Below, piece by piece: positions 1-8,293 of a stretch of 64,000 bases of DNA. The position numbers and the translations under genes are program-made. Numbering within the stretch: position 1 is the stretch's first letter; each line of letters begins with the position of its first letter. The stretch comes from Thermoactinomyces daqus. Lineage in GTDB: Bacteria > Bacillota > Bacilli > Thermoactinomycetales > Thermoactinomycetaceae. The stretch covers positions 124,001 to 188,000 of the forward strand of contig NZ_JPST01000012.1 of NCBI RefSeq assembly GCF_000763315.1, read 5' to 3'. Below the pieces are notes generated by a model, which saw nothing but the letters and a program-made list of their open reading frames with translations, was not told where the DNA came from and did not search any database.

Positions 1-1653
1 GAGGAATATGGCATCGATCCGGATGATTTGGCAACGGGAAGCTACCAGATTTATACGGCGCTTGATCCCAAGGCGCAAGGTGCGGTGCAGGAAGCTCTGA
101 AGAAAGACAGCCTCTTTACCAACGCTTCCGGCACAAAGCTGACAGCGGGCGGAGGCAAAGTGGATGCCGATGCGGGAATTACCGTGATTGACCCCAAAAC
201 AGGCGGGATTCGTGCCATCGGCGGCGGACGGAACTTTGTCCATACCGCTCATATCCGGGCTTTGGAACTGCATCAGCCGGGTTCATCGATCAAGCCGCTC
301 ACGGTCTATTCACCGGCGATTGAGAAACATGATTACAATGAGTATTCGATTGTTCACGACAAACCCGTCGACTGGGCCGGTACTTGGCATCCGCAAAACT
401 ATGAACCGGGCAGCTTCGGTGATATCCGGATGGAAAAAATGGTGGAGGAATCGTACAACCTGTCGACGCTTAACCTGTTGCACGATGTCGTGACATTGCC
501 TGTGGCCTTCGAATATGCCCAAAAACTGGGCCTCAATCTTGTACCAAATGACCAGGCGTATGCTGCCTTGGGTCTTGGCGGTTTGACCAATGGGGTAAAT
601 ACGGTGCAAATGGCCGGAGCCTATTCCGTCTTCCCCAACGGTGGTTATTATTATACCCCGCATGCCATCGTGAAAGTGGTGGATGCGGATGGCGACGTCA
701 GGAAACGAAAACATCCGATTGAAGACACTCCTACCAATGTATTCTCGAAGAAAACAGCTTACTATATGACGAGGATGCTGAAAAAAGTAGTGAGTGAGGG
801 TACGGGTTCCACATTTGCCGGATTGCATAACGGTTGGGATGTGGCCGGTAAGACGGGAACGATTAACGGAGAGAAATCCGGCTGGTTTGTCGGCTATACG
901 CCTGATCTTGTCTGTGCGGTTGACGTATTCTACCCGGGTTACTCCGGTGACGACTACGTCAAGATGACCGGGGGAACGGCGCCGGCAAAAATCTTCTCCT
1001 ACGTGATGAAGAAGTTGACCGACGATAAACCGCCGAAACACTTCAGCAATTTTGGGGTTCCTGATCCACAGCCGCCGTTTGAGCTGCATGCTCCGCATCT
1101 GACTGCCGTATCCCAAGAGGATGGCGTTCTGCTGCAATGGCAGGCTCAGCCCAACCGGGTGAAATATCAGGTGTTCCGCGACGGGCAAATGATTGCGGAG
1201 CTTGGTCCGGGTTCGACCAGCTATAAAGATACCGATGCCAAACCGCCGGCAGCTTCCGGAGGAGATGGCGGAGACGGCGGATTCTGGGATAAAATCATCG
1301 GTGGCGGTGCTGCTCAGTCCAAATCCTACACGTATAAAGTGGTAGCGATTGACACGCAGGCAACCGATCCCGGTGCAGCGCAAAAAGAAAGTAATTCGGT
1401 GACGGTGACCCTATCACCAAAAAAGCCGGAAAACCCGGATCCAAACGGAAACACGAACGACCAAAACGGCCAGAATGGCCAGAATGGTGGCCAAAACGGG
1501 AATAATCCCGGCGGCATTTTCAATCCTCCTCCGTCTGATGGCGGCCAGAATGGCGGTGGTACCCAAGATGGTGGCGGCCAGGATGGCGGCTCAACCGGAG
1601 GAAACGACAAACCGCCAAAAGGTGGCGGTGGAGGTGGCGGCGGCTGGTGGTAG
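1..1653 (+). CDS. Class A penicillin-binding protein (PBP1A type), C-terminal part
   Basis: The reading frame is already open at base 1, so the N-terminus and the glycosyltransferase domain lie outside the window. What remains is a penicillin-binding transpeptidase domain that cross-links peptidoglycan outside the membrane. The three active-site motifs are visible in order: SSIK (SxxK, catalytic Ser, near nt 283-294), SYN (SxN, near nt 451-459) and KTGT (near nt 850-861). A fibronectin type III-like segment follows (about nt 1090-1390). The protein ends in a long disordered tail rich in Asn, Gln, Gly and Pro, finishing with a run of Gly and two Trp. Such tails occur in Bacillus PBP1 proteins and probably contact the wall. 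A strong terminator follows 13 bases after the stop. Confidence 0.93.
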   Translation, partial: EEYGIDPDDLATGSYQIYTALDPKAQGAVQEALKKDSLFTNASGTKLTAGGGKVDADAGITVIDPKTGGIRAIGGGRNFVHTAHIRALELHQPGSSIKPLTVYSPAIEKHDYNEYSIVHDKPVDWAGTWHPQNYEPGSFGDIRMEKMVEESYNLSTLNLLHDVVTLPVAFEYAQKLGLNLVPNDQAYAALGLGGLTNGVNTVQMAGAYSVFPNGGYYYTPHAIVKVVDADGDVRKRKHPIEDTPTNVFSKKTAYYMTRMLKKVVSEGTGSTFAGLHNGWDVAGKTGTINGEKSGWFVGYTPDLVCAVDVFYPGYSGDDYVKMTGGTAPAKIFSYVMKKLTDDKPPKHFSNFGVPDPQPPFELHAPHLTAVSQEDGVLLQWQAQPNRVKYQVFRDGQMIAELGPGSTSYKDTDAKPPAASGGDGGDGGFWDKIIGGGAAQSKSYTYKVVAIDTQATDPGAAQKESNSVTVTLSPKKPENPDPNGNTNDQNGQNGQNGGQNGNNPGGIFNPPPSDGGQNGGGTQDGGGQDGGSTGGNDKPPKGGGGGGGGWW

Positions 1654-1666
1654 TCGCAGCCCTGGA

Positions 1667-1696
1667 AAAGACCAGCGAACTTTCGCTGGTCTTTTC
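1667..1696 (+). terminator. Rho-independent terminator after the PBP gene
   Basis: A near-perfect stem, AAAAGACCAGCGAA pairing with TTCGCTGGTCTTTT, has a very short loop and ends in a T-rich tract. It lies 13 bases after the PBP stop codon. Confidence 0.9.
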
Positions 1697-1753
1697 TTAT
1701 GCCCGTTTTCATAAACTAGTCCTAACCAGAATAGAGAAGGGACGTGGATTGCC

Positions 1754-2800
1754 TTGCATGCATTTGGCAGATGGCAGCGTGCCAGCCGCGTCGGGTTTAC
1801 CTATATCGGAACGGTGATCGGGGCCGGATTTGCATCCGGGCAGGAGATATTGCAATTTTTTACCTCCTTTGGCGAGGAGAGCATCTGGGGAGTGCTGCTG
1901 GCAACGGGCCTGTTCGCCTGGTTGGGATCGCGCATGATGTTGATGGGCGCCCGGTTGAGGGCGTTTTCTTATGAAGAATTCAATACGTATCTGTTTGGTG
2001 AGCGCTGGGGGCGCTTGATGACCTTATTGGTGGGGCTGATGCTGTTTGGCGTCACCACGGCGATGATGTCGGGGACAGGGGCACTGTTTCAGGAGCAGTT
2101 GGGTTTTTCCTTCCATCTGGGCGTCATTTTAACGGCTTTATTCTCCTTTATTGTGATTTTGCGCGGGATGGATGGCATTTTATCGATTAACACTCTGGTC
2201 GTTCCGTTCATGTTTTTGTTCACCGTTCTCGTCGCGATTTACGCATGGGGCAGCCATCCGGGATCACTTCTGATTACTTTCCCGGAAGAGCCGCTGCACC
2301 ATCACTGGTTTCTGGCCGCCATTGTGTATGTCGCTTTTAATTTGGTCATGATGCAGGCCGTGCTGGTTCCGCTCGGTGCCGAAATCGAGGATGAAAGCAC
2401 CATCCGCCTGGGCGCCTGGATCGGCGGCCTTGGACTTGGTGTGATGCTGCTTGCCTTCAATTTTGCGATGCAAGTGCATTGGAGTGAAGTGGCTCATTTG
2501 GAAATCCCGATGGCCTATGTGATCAGCACTTTGGGGGCGGGAATGAAATATTTATTTTTGGTGACGATTTGGGCGGAGATTTTCACCACCCTCGTCGGCA
2601 ATGTGTACGGCTTGACGGCCAATCTTCGACAGATGATTCCGCTTTCCGATCGTCCGATCGTTGCCCTGATTTTTGTATTGGGCTATCTGTTTTCCCTGTT
2701 TGGCTTTCCCGCATTGGTTCGTTACTTATACCCGCTGTTCGGCTATTGCGGATTGATGCTGTTGGTGCTGCTGATCTTTCGCCGGTTGCCCAATCTGTAG
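1754..2800 (+). CDS. YkvI-family membrane transporter
   Basis: A 348-residue polytopic membrane protein with about ten hydrophobic helices. The N-terminal segment GTVIGAGFASGQEILQFF is typical of the YkvI family, distantly related to APC/LeuT-fold amino-acid transporters. The substrate is unknown. The start is a TTG at 1754, about ten bases after AGAAGGGA; no in-frame ATG lies close to that site. The plsY gene starts 17 bases after the stop, so the two are probably co-transcribed. Family assignment is fairly secure; function is not. Confidence 0.82.
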   Translation: MHAFGRWQRASRVGFTYIGTVIGAGFASGQEILQFFTSFGEESIWGVLLATGLFAWLGSRMMLMGARLRAFSYEEFNTYLFGERWGRLMTLLVGLMLFGVTTAMMSGTGALFQEQLGFSFHLGVILTALFSFIVILRGMDGILSINTLVVPFMFLFTVLVAIYAWGSHPGSLLITFPEEPLHHHWFLAAIVYVAFNLVMMQAVLVPLGAEIEDESTIRLGAWIGGLGLGVMLLAFNFAMQVHWSEVAHLEIPMAYVISTLGAGMKYLFLVTIWAEIFTTLVGNVYGLTANLRQMIPLSDRPIVALIFVLGYLFSLFGFPALVRYLYPLFGYCGLMLLVLLIFRRLPNL

Positions 2801-2817
2801 AAAGGAGGAAGAGAGGG

Positions 2818-3387
2818 ATGGCCTTACTCATATCGATCATCATCGCCTATTTCATCGGCGCCCTCCCGTTTGATTGGTGGGTGGTCACGAAGCCGGCCTA
2901 TCGCCTTCGTCTTCCTTCCTTTTCCGTATTGAACCGGCGGGAGGCATTTGTCCTGATCGTCATTGATCTGGTAAAGGGGATGGCGGCGACGCTGATCGGC
3001 TTTTCGGTCGCCGGCTGGATGGGAGCCTACCTGGCTGCTGTGGCTGTAGTGGTCGGCAGTTTGTATTCGGTGTTTCTCGGCTTCCGGGGGGGCACCGGGA
3101 TCGGCGTGGCTGCCGGGGCGCTGCTGATTTTAAGCCCTCTGCTGATTCTCATCGGCATCTTGATCTACCTTTTCAGTCTGCTTACGACACGGGTGCTGTT
3201 TGTTTCCACGTTGCTGACCACGACGGCGATGATTATCTTTGCCGTTGTGCTGGCCACCCAAATCTATGTGTGGATGGTGATTATCGTGGTCGGGGGGCTG
3301 ATCTTGTACCGGATTCGGCCGAAATGGAAACGGATCAAGCGCTTTGAACCACCCTACCGCTTTAGAAACCCGTTTCGGCTGAAATAA
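2818..3387 (+). CDS. plsY: PlsY-type glycerol-3-phosphate acyltransferase
   Basis: A 189-residue integral membrane protein. PlsY transfers the acyl group from acyl-phosphate to the sn-1 position of glycerol-3-phosphate, the first step of phospholipid synthesis in most Gram-positive bacteria. The family signature is an N-terminal helix with GALPF, then D..KG in 'VIDLVKGM' (residues about 50-57) and 'GFRGGTGIGVAAGAL' (about 84-98), which form the phosphate and acyl-phosphate binding loops. The ATG at 2818 is used because AAAGGAGGA precedes it by about eight bases; the frame stays open further upstream through ykvI but without support. The variant KPAYRLRLPSF where canonical PlsY carries its first phosphate-binding loop suggests a divergent paralog. 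Confidence 0.83.
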   Translation: MALLISIIIAYFIGALPFDWWVVTKPAYRLRLPSFSVLNRREAFVLIVIDLVKGMAATLIGFSVAGWMGAYLAAVAVVVGSLYSVFLGFRGGTGIGVAAGALLILSPLLILIGILIYLFSLLTTRVLFVSTLLTTTAMIIFAVVLATQIYVWMVIIVVGGLILYRIRPKWKRIKRFEPPYRFRNPFRLK

Positions 3388-3400
3388 AATGGATGCGCAC

Positions 3401-3427
3401 AAAAAAAAGCAGGTTTTTTCCCTGCTT
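3401..3427. terminator. Bidirectional terminator between convergent plsY and DUF2797 genes
   Basis: The stem AAGCAGG/CCTGCTT has an A-run on one side and a T6 loop, and sits between two convergent genes. The eight A on the left give a T-run when read on the minus strand, so it clearly terminates the minus-strand gene and may also stop plus-strand transcription. Confidence 0.7.
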
Positions 3428-3428
3428 C

Positions 3429-4223
3429 TCAAAATTCCAGCGCCACCTTGAACCCCGCATGTTTGCGCACACCAAACACGCCGTTGTCCAGGATGAGGTA
3501 CTGCGCTTTGACGCCGATCAGTTTTCCGCTGATTGTCTCCTGTTTTTCCAGATTAAACGAGGTGATCTTCGTCGGGGTGCCGATGTGTGGGTAATCGAAC
3601 TGAAGCACTTGCGGCTCCTCGATCAGATAGCGGCGGTATGCGTCCGGCAATTTTTCGATTAAATCAGCCCGGGTTTGCAGCAAATCGATGTCGGCTGTTT
3701 CGTTTTTCAACATTTTGCGCCAGTTGGTCTTGTCGGTGATGTATTGGGAGAGGAAAACTTCGATTTCGCCGGCATCTTTTCGGGTGGGCACTTCCATCAA
3801 CGGCAGGGCCGCGACCGCTCCCTGATCGACCCAGCGTTTCAGCCGGTTGGTTTTTCGCGTGATGCCCACTTTGACATCGCTGGACAGAGCCAGGTAGACG
3901 ATATGGGGCTGCATGCAGTGATGCCGGCCAAATTCGGGGTCACGGCAGGTTCCTTCATGAAAATGGCAGCGTTCCGGCCTGACGATGCAAATGTCATTGT
4001 CCGGCAGTTTGCGAAAACAGTTAAAACAGGAGCTGTTGTTGCCGTAAAACTTTTTCGTTTTGCGGCCGCAAAAGATGCAGTTTCGCTCACCGAGGAACGT
4101 GATTTGTACTTCTTGTCCCAACCGCGCGTTCAGCCCGATTTCCTGGTCATCCAGTTGCAGGGCGTATTCGACGGGGGCCGCCCCCTGATGAACAAGCGGG
4201 CGTAGGATACCGATTTTTTTCAC
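3429..4223 (-). CDS. DUF2797 domain protein
   Basis: A 264-residue soluble protein matching the DUF2797 family, whose function is not established. The N-terminal third has a zinc-finger-like set of cysteines (CIFCGRK, then SSCFNCFR) followed by further Cys and His residues (RCHFHEGTC, HHCMQPH). The central segment 'VYLALSSDVKVGITRKT...RWVDQGA' resembles a GIY-YIG-like core, so a nucleic-acid role is possible but unproven. The GTG start at 4223 has AAAGGAG upstream. It is convergent with plsY and has no minus-strand operon partner. Confidence 0.78.
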   Translation of the reverse strand: MKKIGILRPLVHQGAAPVEYALQLDDQEIGLNARLGQEVQITFLGERNCIFCGRKTKKFYGNNSSCFNCFRKLPDNDICIVRPERCHFHEGTCRDPEFGRHHCMQPHIVYLALSSDVKVGITRKTNRLKRWVDQGAVAALPLMEVPTRKDAGEIEVFLSQYITDKTNWRKMLKNETADIDLLQTRADLIEKLPDAYRRYLIEEPQVLQFDYPHIGTPTKITSFNLEKQETISGKLIGVKAQYLILDNGVFGVRKHAGFKVALEF

Positions 4224-4479
4224 GGAAAAAGCTCCTTTGCATAAGTATATTTCAACGATCGAGATTCGCTCTGGCAGAATCGATTAGTTTCAGTCTAGCA
4301 AAGATCGGGCAAATCGATCAATAGAATTCAAGATGTGGAAAATCGGGGGAGATCGGGAGGAACAGCGGCGAGGAAGTGTCAAAAAAGGATTTTTTGCCGG
4401 TGAGAATTACCTGCATCTTTCTGAAATGTTTCGCATATAGTATACTTAAGGTATGCTGGCTGGAGGAGGGTTGTATGCC

Positions 4480-4647
4480 ATGTTCGATGCTTTATTGGCC
4501 GCGAAAGAAGACGCGCTTGTCAAATGGAAAAAAGAAAGCGAATACGAAAATTTCACGAAGTCGGTACAAAAGCTGAAAAGAGATATGGAAACGATGGGAA
4601 TCAAGCCATCCAAAGAAAAGTTGTACGGTCGCCCGTACCGGGTCTAA
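4480..4647 (+). CDS. Small conserved-looking hypothetical protein, 55 aa
   Basis: A charged 55-residue peptide (MFDALLAAKEDALVKWKKES...) predicted to be largely alpha-helical, with Lys/Glu-rich heptads and a basic C-terminus (LYGRPYRV). I do not recognise the family. The ATG at 4480 lies nine bases after GGAGGAGGG, a better start than the upstream in-frame ATG at 4453, which lacks a ribosome binding site. A TATACT -10-like hexamer lies at 4441-4446. The stop is 22 bases before the start of the ClpP-fold protease, so the two probably form one transcript and may work together. Confidence 0.62.
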   Translation: MFDALLAAKEDALVKWKKESEYENFTKSVQKLKRDMETMGIKPSKEKLYGRPYRV

Positions 4648-4669
4648 TCCAAAGAGAAAAGGGGATTCC

Positions 4670-5551
4670 ATGGATTACCAACAGCTTTCTTTGCCAAAGC
4701 AGACACCGCTTTATCATGCCGTTCACCGCGACCGCTATGAAAGGCAGGAATTTATCAAGGAGATTGAACAGGCAACGGGGCGAAGAATCCTGGTTTATTT
4801 AGCCAATTTGTCACATCCTGACAGCGCGATCACCAGAGAAGATATCGCTCCGTTTTATGAAATTGTTTCTTCCCTTGATGAGAACAGCGATGTCGATCTG
4901 GTGATCGAAAGTCCGGGCGGTGATCCGAATGCTGCCGAAACCCTTGTGCATACATTGCTCTCCAAGACGAAGCATTTGCGCGTTGTAGTTCCCCAGGCGG
5001 CCAAAAGTGCAGCGACATTGATCAGTTTGGCGGCCGATGAAATCATGATGAGCAATACGTCGGAACTGGGGCCGATCGATCCGCAAATTTCCATTCCCAC
5101 GGTTTTCGGTTATCAGTACCGGCCGGCCCAAGCGTTTCTGAATGGATTGGAAATCATCAAGAGAGAACATGCCAATGGACAACCCCTCAACTCGGCTTAT
5201 CTGCCGTTTTTGCAGGGAGTTGACGCAGCTTTGATCGATTTCTGCCACAAATCGATTGAACATTCCAAACGTTTGGCGGTGAAGTGGCTCCGGCGGTCGA
5301 TGTACAAGAATCATCCGCTCAAGGCCAAACAGATTGCCGAGACATTGATCAACATTGACAAATACCCCAATCACGGTTCGGTAATTAACTATCAGGAGGC
5401 GCAAGCAATCGGGTTAAACGTTGTCTACAAACCGTTTACGGACCCGGTTTGGCAGGCGCTTTGGCGGCTATATACCCAATACCTGGTCATGATGCGGGAG
5501 AAAGCAGGCGTAAAAATATTTGAAAGCAATGTCTCCTCCGTCATGATTTAA
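4670..5551 (+). CDS. SDH-family ClpP-fold serine protease
   Basis: A 293-residue protein of the 'serine dehydrogenase proteinase' family (PF01972), which has the ClpP/crotonase fold. The oxyanion-hole glycines are in ESPGGDPN (residues 80-87), and the likely catalytic Ser is S113 in QAAKSAATLIS, matching the conserved K-S-A-A motif. No signal peptide or membrane segment precedes the domain, so it is probably cytoplasmic. The first ATG is used, with AAAGGGG upstream. It follows the 55-residue small protein by 22 bases and ends at a terminator. Substrates are unknown; the family name comes from a proposed action on serine dehydratase. Confidence 0.82.
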   Translation: MDYQQLSLPKQTPLYHAVHRDRYERQEFIKEIEQATGRRILVYLANLSHPDSAITREDIAPFYEIVSSLDENSDVDLVIESPGGDPNAAETLVHTLLSKTKHLRVVVPQAAKSAATLISLAADEIMMSNTSELGPIDPQISIPTVFGYQYRPAQAFLNGLEIIKREHANGQPLNSAYLPFLQGVDAALIDFCHKSIEHSKRLAVKWLRRSMYKNHPLKAKQIAETLINIDKYPNHGSVINYQEAQAIGLNVVYKPFTDPVWQALWRLYTQYLVMMREKAGVKIFESNVSSVMI

Positions 5552-5564
5552 GTTTGGATAAAAA

Positions 5565-5593
5565 TTCGGGTAAATCACCCGGATTTTTTTATT
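5565..5593 (+). terminator. Terminator after the ClpP-fold protease
   Basis: A short stem, TTCGGGT/ACCCGGA, with an AAATC loop is followed by seven T, 13 bases after the stop. Confidence 0.8.
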
Positions 5594-5716
5594 TTACCGA
5601 ATTCGCAGGCCGGATAGCGGTGCCTCTCTGATCGGCCGGCAGGGGTGTGGGAAGAATCAGGGAAGCACCGTGTACCTCCCGGTTTTGCCATGATTCGGGG
5701 ATCCGGCGACTGCCGT

Positions 5717-6049
5717 TCATTTCATCAGTTTTTTCACCGTAATGAGCAATTCGTCGATCACTTCAATGTCGCCTTCCTGCAACCGTTCCACCACGCAGCT
5801 GCGCAGATGCCCTTCGAGAAGAATTTTCCCCACACTGTTCAATGCGGATTGAATCGCTGCGATCTGATTGAGCACATCGTCGCAGTAGGTATCATTTTCA
5901 ATCATTTTTTTTACGCCGCGAATCTGCCCTTCCACCCGGTTGAGCCGGGAGATAAGGTTGTTTTTTATTTTCGGCGGGTGGTGGCTTTTACGCCCTTCGG
6001 CAGGGCAGCATTTTTCCTCATATGGAGGTTCAACCATCATTTCACCCAT
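5717..6049 (-). CDS. csoR: CsoR/RcnR-family metal-sensing repressor
   Basis: A 110-residue DUF156 protein. CsoR repressors are all-helical tetramers that leave DNA when Cu(I), or another metal or sulfur species, binds. The copper triad Cys-x(24)-His-x(3)-Cys is present as C56, H81 and C85. Typical family segments are LISRLNRVEGQIRG (about residues 32-45) and the C-terminal VIDELLITVKKLMK. The N-terminal extension with CCPAEGRKSHHPP (about 14-26) may be a second metal-binding patch. The exact start is uncertain: ATG at 6049, 6040 or 6037 are possible and none has a strong ribosome binding site. No copper ATPase or chaperone gene is adjacent, which is unusual. Confidence 0.88.
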   Translation of the reverse strand: MGEMMVEPPYEEKCCPAEGRKSHHPPKIKNNLISRLNRVEGQIRGVKKMIENDTYCDDVLNQIAAIQSALNSVGKILLEGHLRSCVVERLQEGDIEVIDELLITVKKLMK

Positions 6050-6393
6050 TTCTGACTGATTTCTCTTAGACGTTCCTATGCTATTTTTTTATTATATCTC
6101 GAATCAAGGCAGTATGATAATTTCTTTTTATGATGGACATTCATAAAGATTATTTCCAGTACGACAGTTGCGATTGTGGGTTATAAAATACATGGCAACT
6201 ATAAGGTTTTTTAGGAATAAAATTCGCTCCTTCATATTTTAATGAATCAAAGTTTATTTGGTAAAAGAGAAGGTACATGATATGAGAGATTTTCAAATCA
6301 ATAAGCATAATTTTTTGTTTAATATTATTATATTGAATAATAGTGAATTTATTACATAATGTAATTATTAAATTATATCAGGAGGGTGGATCT
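6050..6393. other. AT-rich intergenic region
   Basis: About 340 bases of unusually AT-rich DNA between csoR and the broken secreted-protein gene. I see no open reading frame or RNA. It must hold the divergent promoters of csoR and of the gene at 6394. TTGAAT near 6333 and other AT-rich hexamers could serve, but none is convincing. Confidence 0.5.
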
Positions 6394-6846
6394 TTGAAAA
6401 AGATAAAACCGATCGTTTTATCTCTTCTTTTTTTCATCTCCATTCTCAGTTTGCCTTTTGTGAATGTAAGTCAGGTAGAAGCAGCTTGTTCGGATTGGGC
6501 TGCACAATGATTATTTACGCCTCCCCCCGAATGGCCATATTGGAACCAGTAATCTGTGCTATTCTAGCGGGGATAAAATCTATGCTCGCGTGATTGCAAA
6601 TAATGATGGCAATAAAAATGAAACAGTGGGTGTATACTTACAAAAATTGAGTGGCGCAGTTGGGTAACCTTGTCTAGCACACGAGTATATAAAGATGGTG
6701 ATAATCATTATTTTACATTTTCCAATCTTTCCAGCGGAACCTATCGTTATCTTGTAGAGAATGACCGGCCTCATGATGCCTGGGTGAGAGCAGATTTATC
6801 AACCGATAAAGATATCGCCGCATTGTTGGGGCATCCAGGTAAATAA
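6394..6846 (+). pseudogene. Frameshifted gene for a small secreted protein
   Basis: A TTG at 6394, with AGGAGGGTGGA immediately upstream, begins a clear signal peptide (MKKIKPIVLSLLFFISIL..., ending near VEA-A). The frame stops at 6508-6510. The sequence then continues as coding in a second frame (about 6500-6640: HIGTSNLCYSSGDKIYARV... and NNDGNKNETVGVYLQK) and in a third frame from about 6640 (EWRSWVTLSSTRVYKDGD... ending HPGK and TAA at 6844). Joined, the pieces give one exported protein of about 145 residues, probably a beta-sandwich. The shifts lie near 6495 and at an A5 run near 6641. They are mutations or assembly errors. The family is unknown to me. Confidence 0.68.
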
Positions 6847-6913
6847 ACAGGCTGTAACTCGGTCTTTTGCAATCATTTGATCCCAATCAAACCACATAAA
6901 TTTTGTTCCCTTG

Positions 6914-6960
6914 AAAAACGCCATTCCTTCAAATACCTTCAGAAAGAATGGCGTTTTTTT
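6914..6960. terminator. Terminator after the broken secreted-protein gene
   Basis: The stem AAAACGCCATTC/GAATGGCGTTTT has a loop of about 20 bases and is followed by T7 on the plus strand. The A-run on the left side may also let it act for the minus-strand hydrolase gene. Confidence 0.85.
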
Positions 6961-7041
6961 ATAAATATGTTGGATGTGAAATGAAAACCAACAGAATCGA
7001 AAATACCAGAGAAACAATGCCGATATTTTTTCAGAGATTCT

Positions 7042-7881
7042 CTAAAACTCCGCCAGGAAAAAGTCTGTTGTCAGGTTCAGCGCCTCTTCCAGCTGCGGGG
7101 AGATTCCGGCAAAAGGATGCACCGAACGAAACGTGTGATCAGCCCCGCGGATGATATGCATCGACGCATGGGGAGCGCGTTTGGCCATTTGTTCGGCTCC
7201 TTGCAAAAAGCCGGGGAGATCTTCGTCGCCCTGGATGATCAGCAGGGGCTGCTTCAGTTCAGGCAGTCGGTCCATGAACTGGAAGCGTTCCCGGTTGGCT
7301 TCAATGTCGTCCAACACTTCACGGTCGATCGGAAGCTGTTGTTTCGTCCGCGCATTGGTGACATAGCCGATTCCCTTTTGCCGGATTTCCTCCATCACTT
7401 CCGCAGCGAAAAAGTCGGGGCGGTGGATGCTGTTGAAAATGGCTACGGCACGGATTTCCCCGGGATGATCAAGGGCAAAGATGAGGCTGTTTCCCCCGCC
7501 GCGGCTGTGGCCCAGAAGGCCGATGCGCTCCACATCCAGTTGCTCTGCCCCGGGCAGACGGCCTTGTTTCAGATGGCTGAGCAAAACGGACAAGTCTTCC
7601 TGCTCCCGGGTAAAGGTCAGGTGAGCGAATTTGTCCAGCTGTGTAAAGCTCTGCAAATCTTCACCGATGCCGTTCATGGAAAAATTAAACGTGATCGCTG
7701 CGATCCCTTTGCCGGCGAGGCGCTTGCCGATCACCGGAAAAAAAGACCAGTCCTTGAATCCTTTGAAACCGTGGCAAATGATGACAACCGGATGTTTGCC
7801 CCCGGCGGAAGGAAGAAACAGATCCCCGCGGATCACCCGGTTTTCCTTGTTCAATTCAATTGTAAATGGATGTGCCGGCAT
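7042..7881 (-). CDS. Alpha/beta-hydrolase, dienelactone-hydrolase-like
   Basis: A 279-residue cytoplasmic alpha/beta hydrolase. The nucleophile elbow is GHSRGGG (about residues 123-129), the oxyanion region is HGFKGFKD (about 37-44), the acid is probably in QGDEDLPG (about 222) and the catalytic His is in GADHTFR (about 250). This matches the prolyl-oligopeptidase/dienelactone-hydrolase branch that acts on small esters or acyl compounds; the substrate cannot be told. The ATG at 7881 has AAGGAGGA upstream. It is transcribed divergently from the B12 operon, whose promoter begins within 40 bases. Confidence 0.85.
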   Translation of the reverse strand: MPAHPFTIELNKENRVIRGDLFLPSAGGKHPVVIICHGFKGFKDWSFFPVIGKRLAGKGIAAITFNFSMNGIGEDLQSFTQLDKFAHLTFTREQEDLSVLLSHLKQGRLPGAEQLDVERIGLLGHSRGGGNSLIFALDHPGEIRAVAIFNSIHRPDFFAAEVMEEIRQKGIGYVTNARTKQQLPIDREVLDDIEANRERFQFMDRLPELKQPLLIIQGDEDLPGFLQGAEQMAKRAPHASMHIIRGADHTFRSVHPFAGISPQLEEALNLTTDFFLAEF

Positions 7882-7915
7882 TGAAGAATCCTCCTTTTTT
7901 CATCTGGTTTGAAAA

Positions 7916-7945
7916 TTGCCAACCCTCATCCTCTTCTTCTATAAT
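7916..7945 (+). promoter_or_regulatory. Sigma-A promoter of the cobalamin uptake operon
   Basis: TTGCCA (7916-7921) and TATAAT (7940-7945) are separated by 18 bases, just upstream of the cobalamin riboswitch. The -10 hexamer is a perfect match. Confidence 0.75.
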
Positions 7946-7967
7946 GATAACGAACGAAGTGCATGGA

Positions 7968-8135
7968 GAAAAAGGTCTTTCTTTTTACGGGAAAGCGAAG
8001 AGGGAAGCCGGTGAGAATCCGGCGCGGTCCCGCCACTGTGATTGGGGAGGACGGCTGCCGTTGATGCCACTGTCCGGACGGATGGGAAGGCGCGGCCCGA
8101 CGATGAACCATAAGCCAGGAGACCTGCCTTTTTCA
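7968..8135 (+). promoter_or_regulatory. Cobalamin (AdoCbl) riboswitch
   Basis: The conserved B12-box core is present: GCCGGTGAGAATCCGGC, then GCGGTCCCGCCACTGTGA, and the closing GCCAGGAGACCTGCC. The outer pairing joins AGGTC near 7972 with GACCT near 8121. The aptamer binds adenosylcobalamin-type corrinoids. It lies about 160 bases upstream of btuF, with an intrinsic terminator between, so the expected mode is transcription termination when B12 is plentiful. Confidence 0.96.
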
Positions 8136-8225
8136 ATCCATCTGCGTTCTCCTTCGAGGTAAAGGAGAGACGTATGCGCAAAGGGGTTGTATCCGAACCC
8201 CCCTGTTTTCGCATGCCATTCTCCT

Positions 8226-8258
8226 TCCTGTGCCCTTTAAGGCCGGCACAGGTTTTTT
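8226..8258 (+). terminator. Expression-platform terminator of the cobalamin riboswitch
   Basis: The stem CCTGTGCC/GGCACAGG is followed by T6, between the aptamer and btuF, 36 bases before the chosen start. It is the natural ligand-controlled off switch. Confidence 0.88.
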
Positions 8259-8293
8259 CATGAATCGAGCCGAACAGGAGGGGGTTGATCAGA

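Noticed and set aside
310-1383. 357-codon minus-strand frame opposite the PBP gene
   Set aside because: It is antisense to a gene with clear penicillin-binding motifs and shows no family motif or ribosome site; it is a codon-bias shadow.
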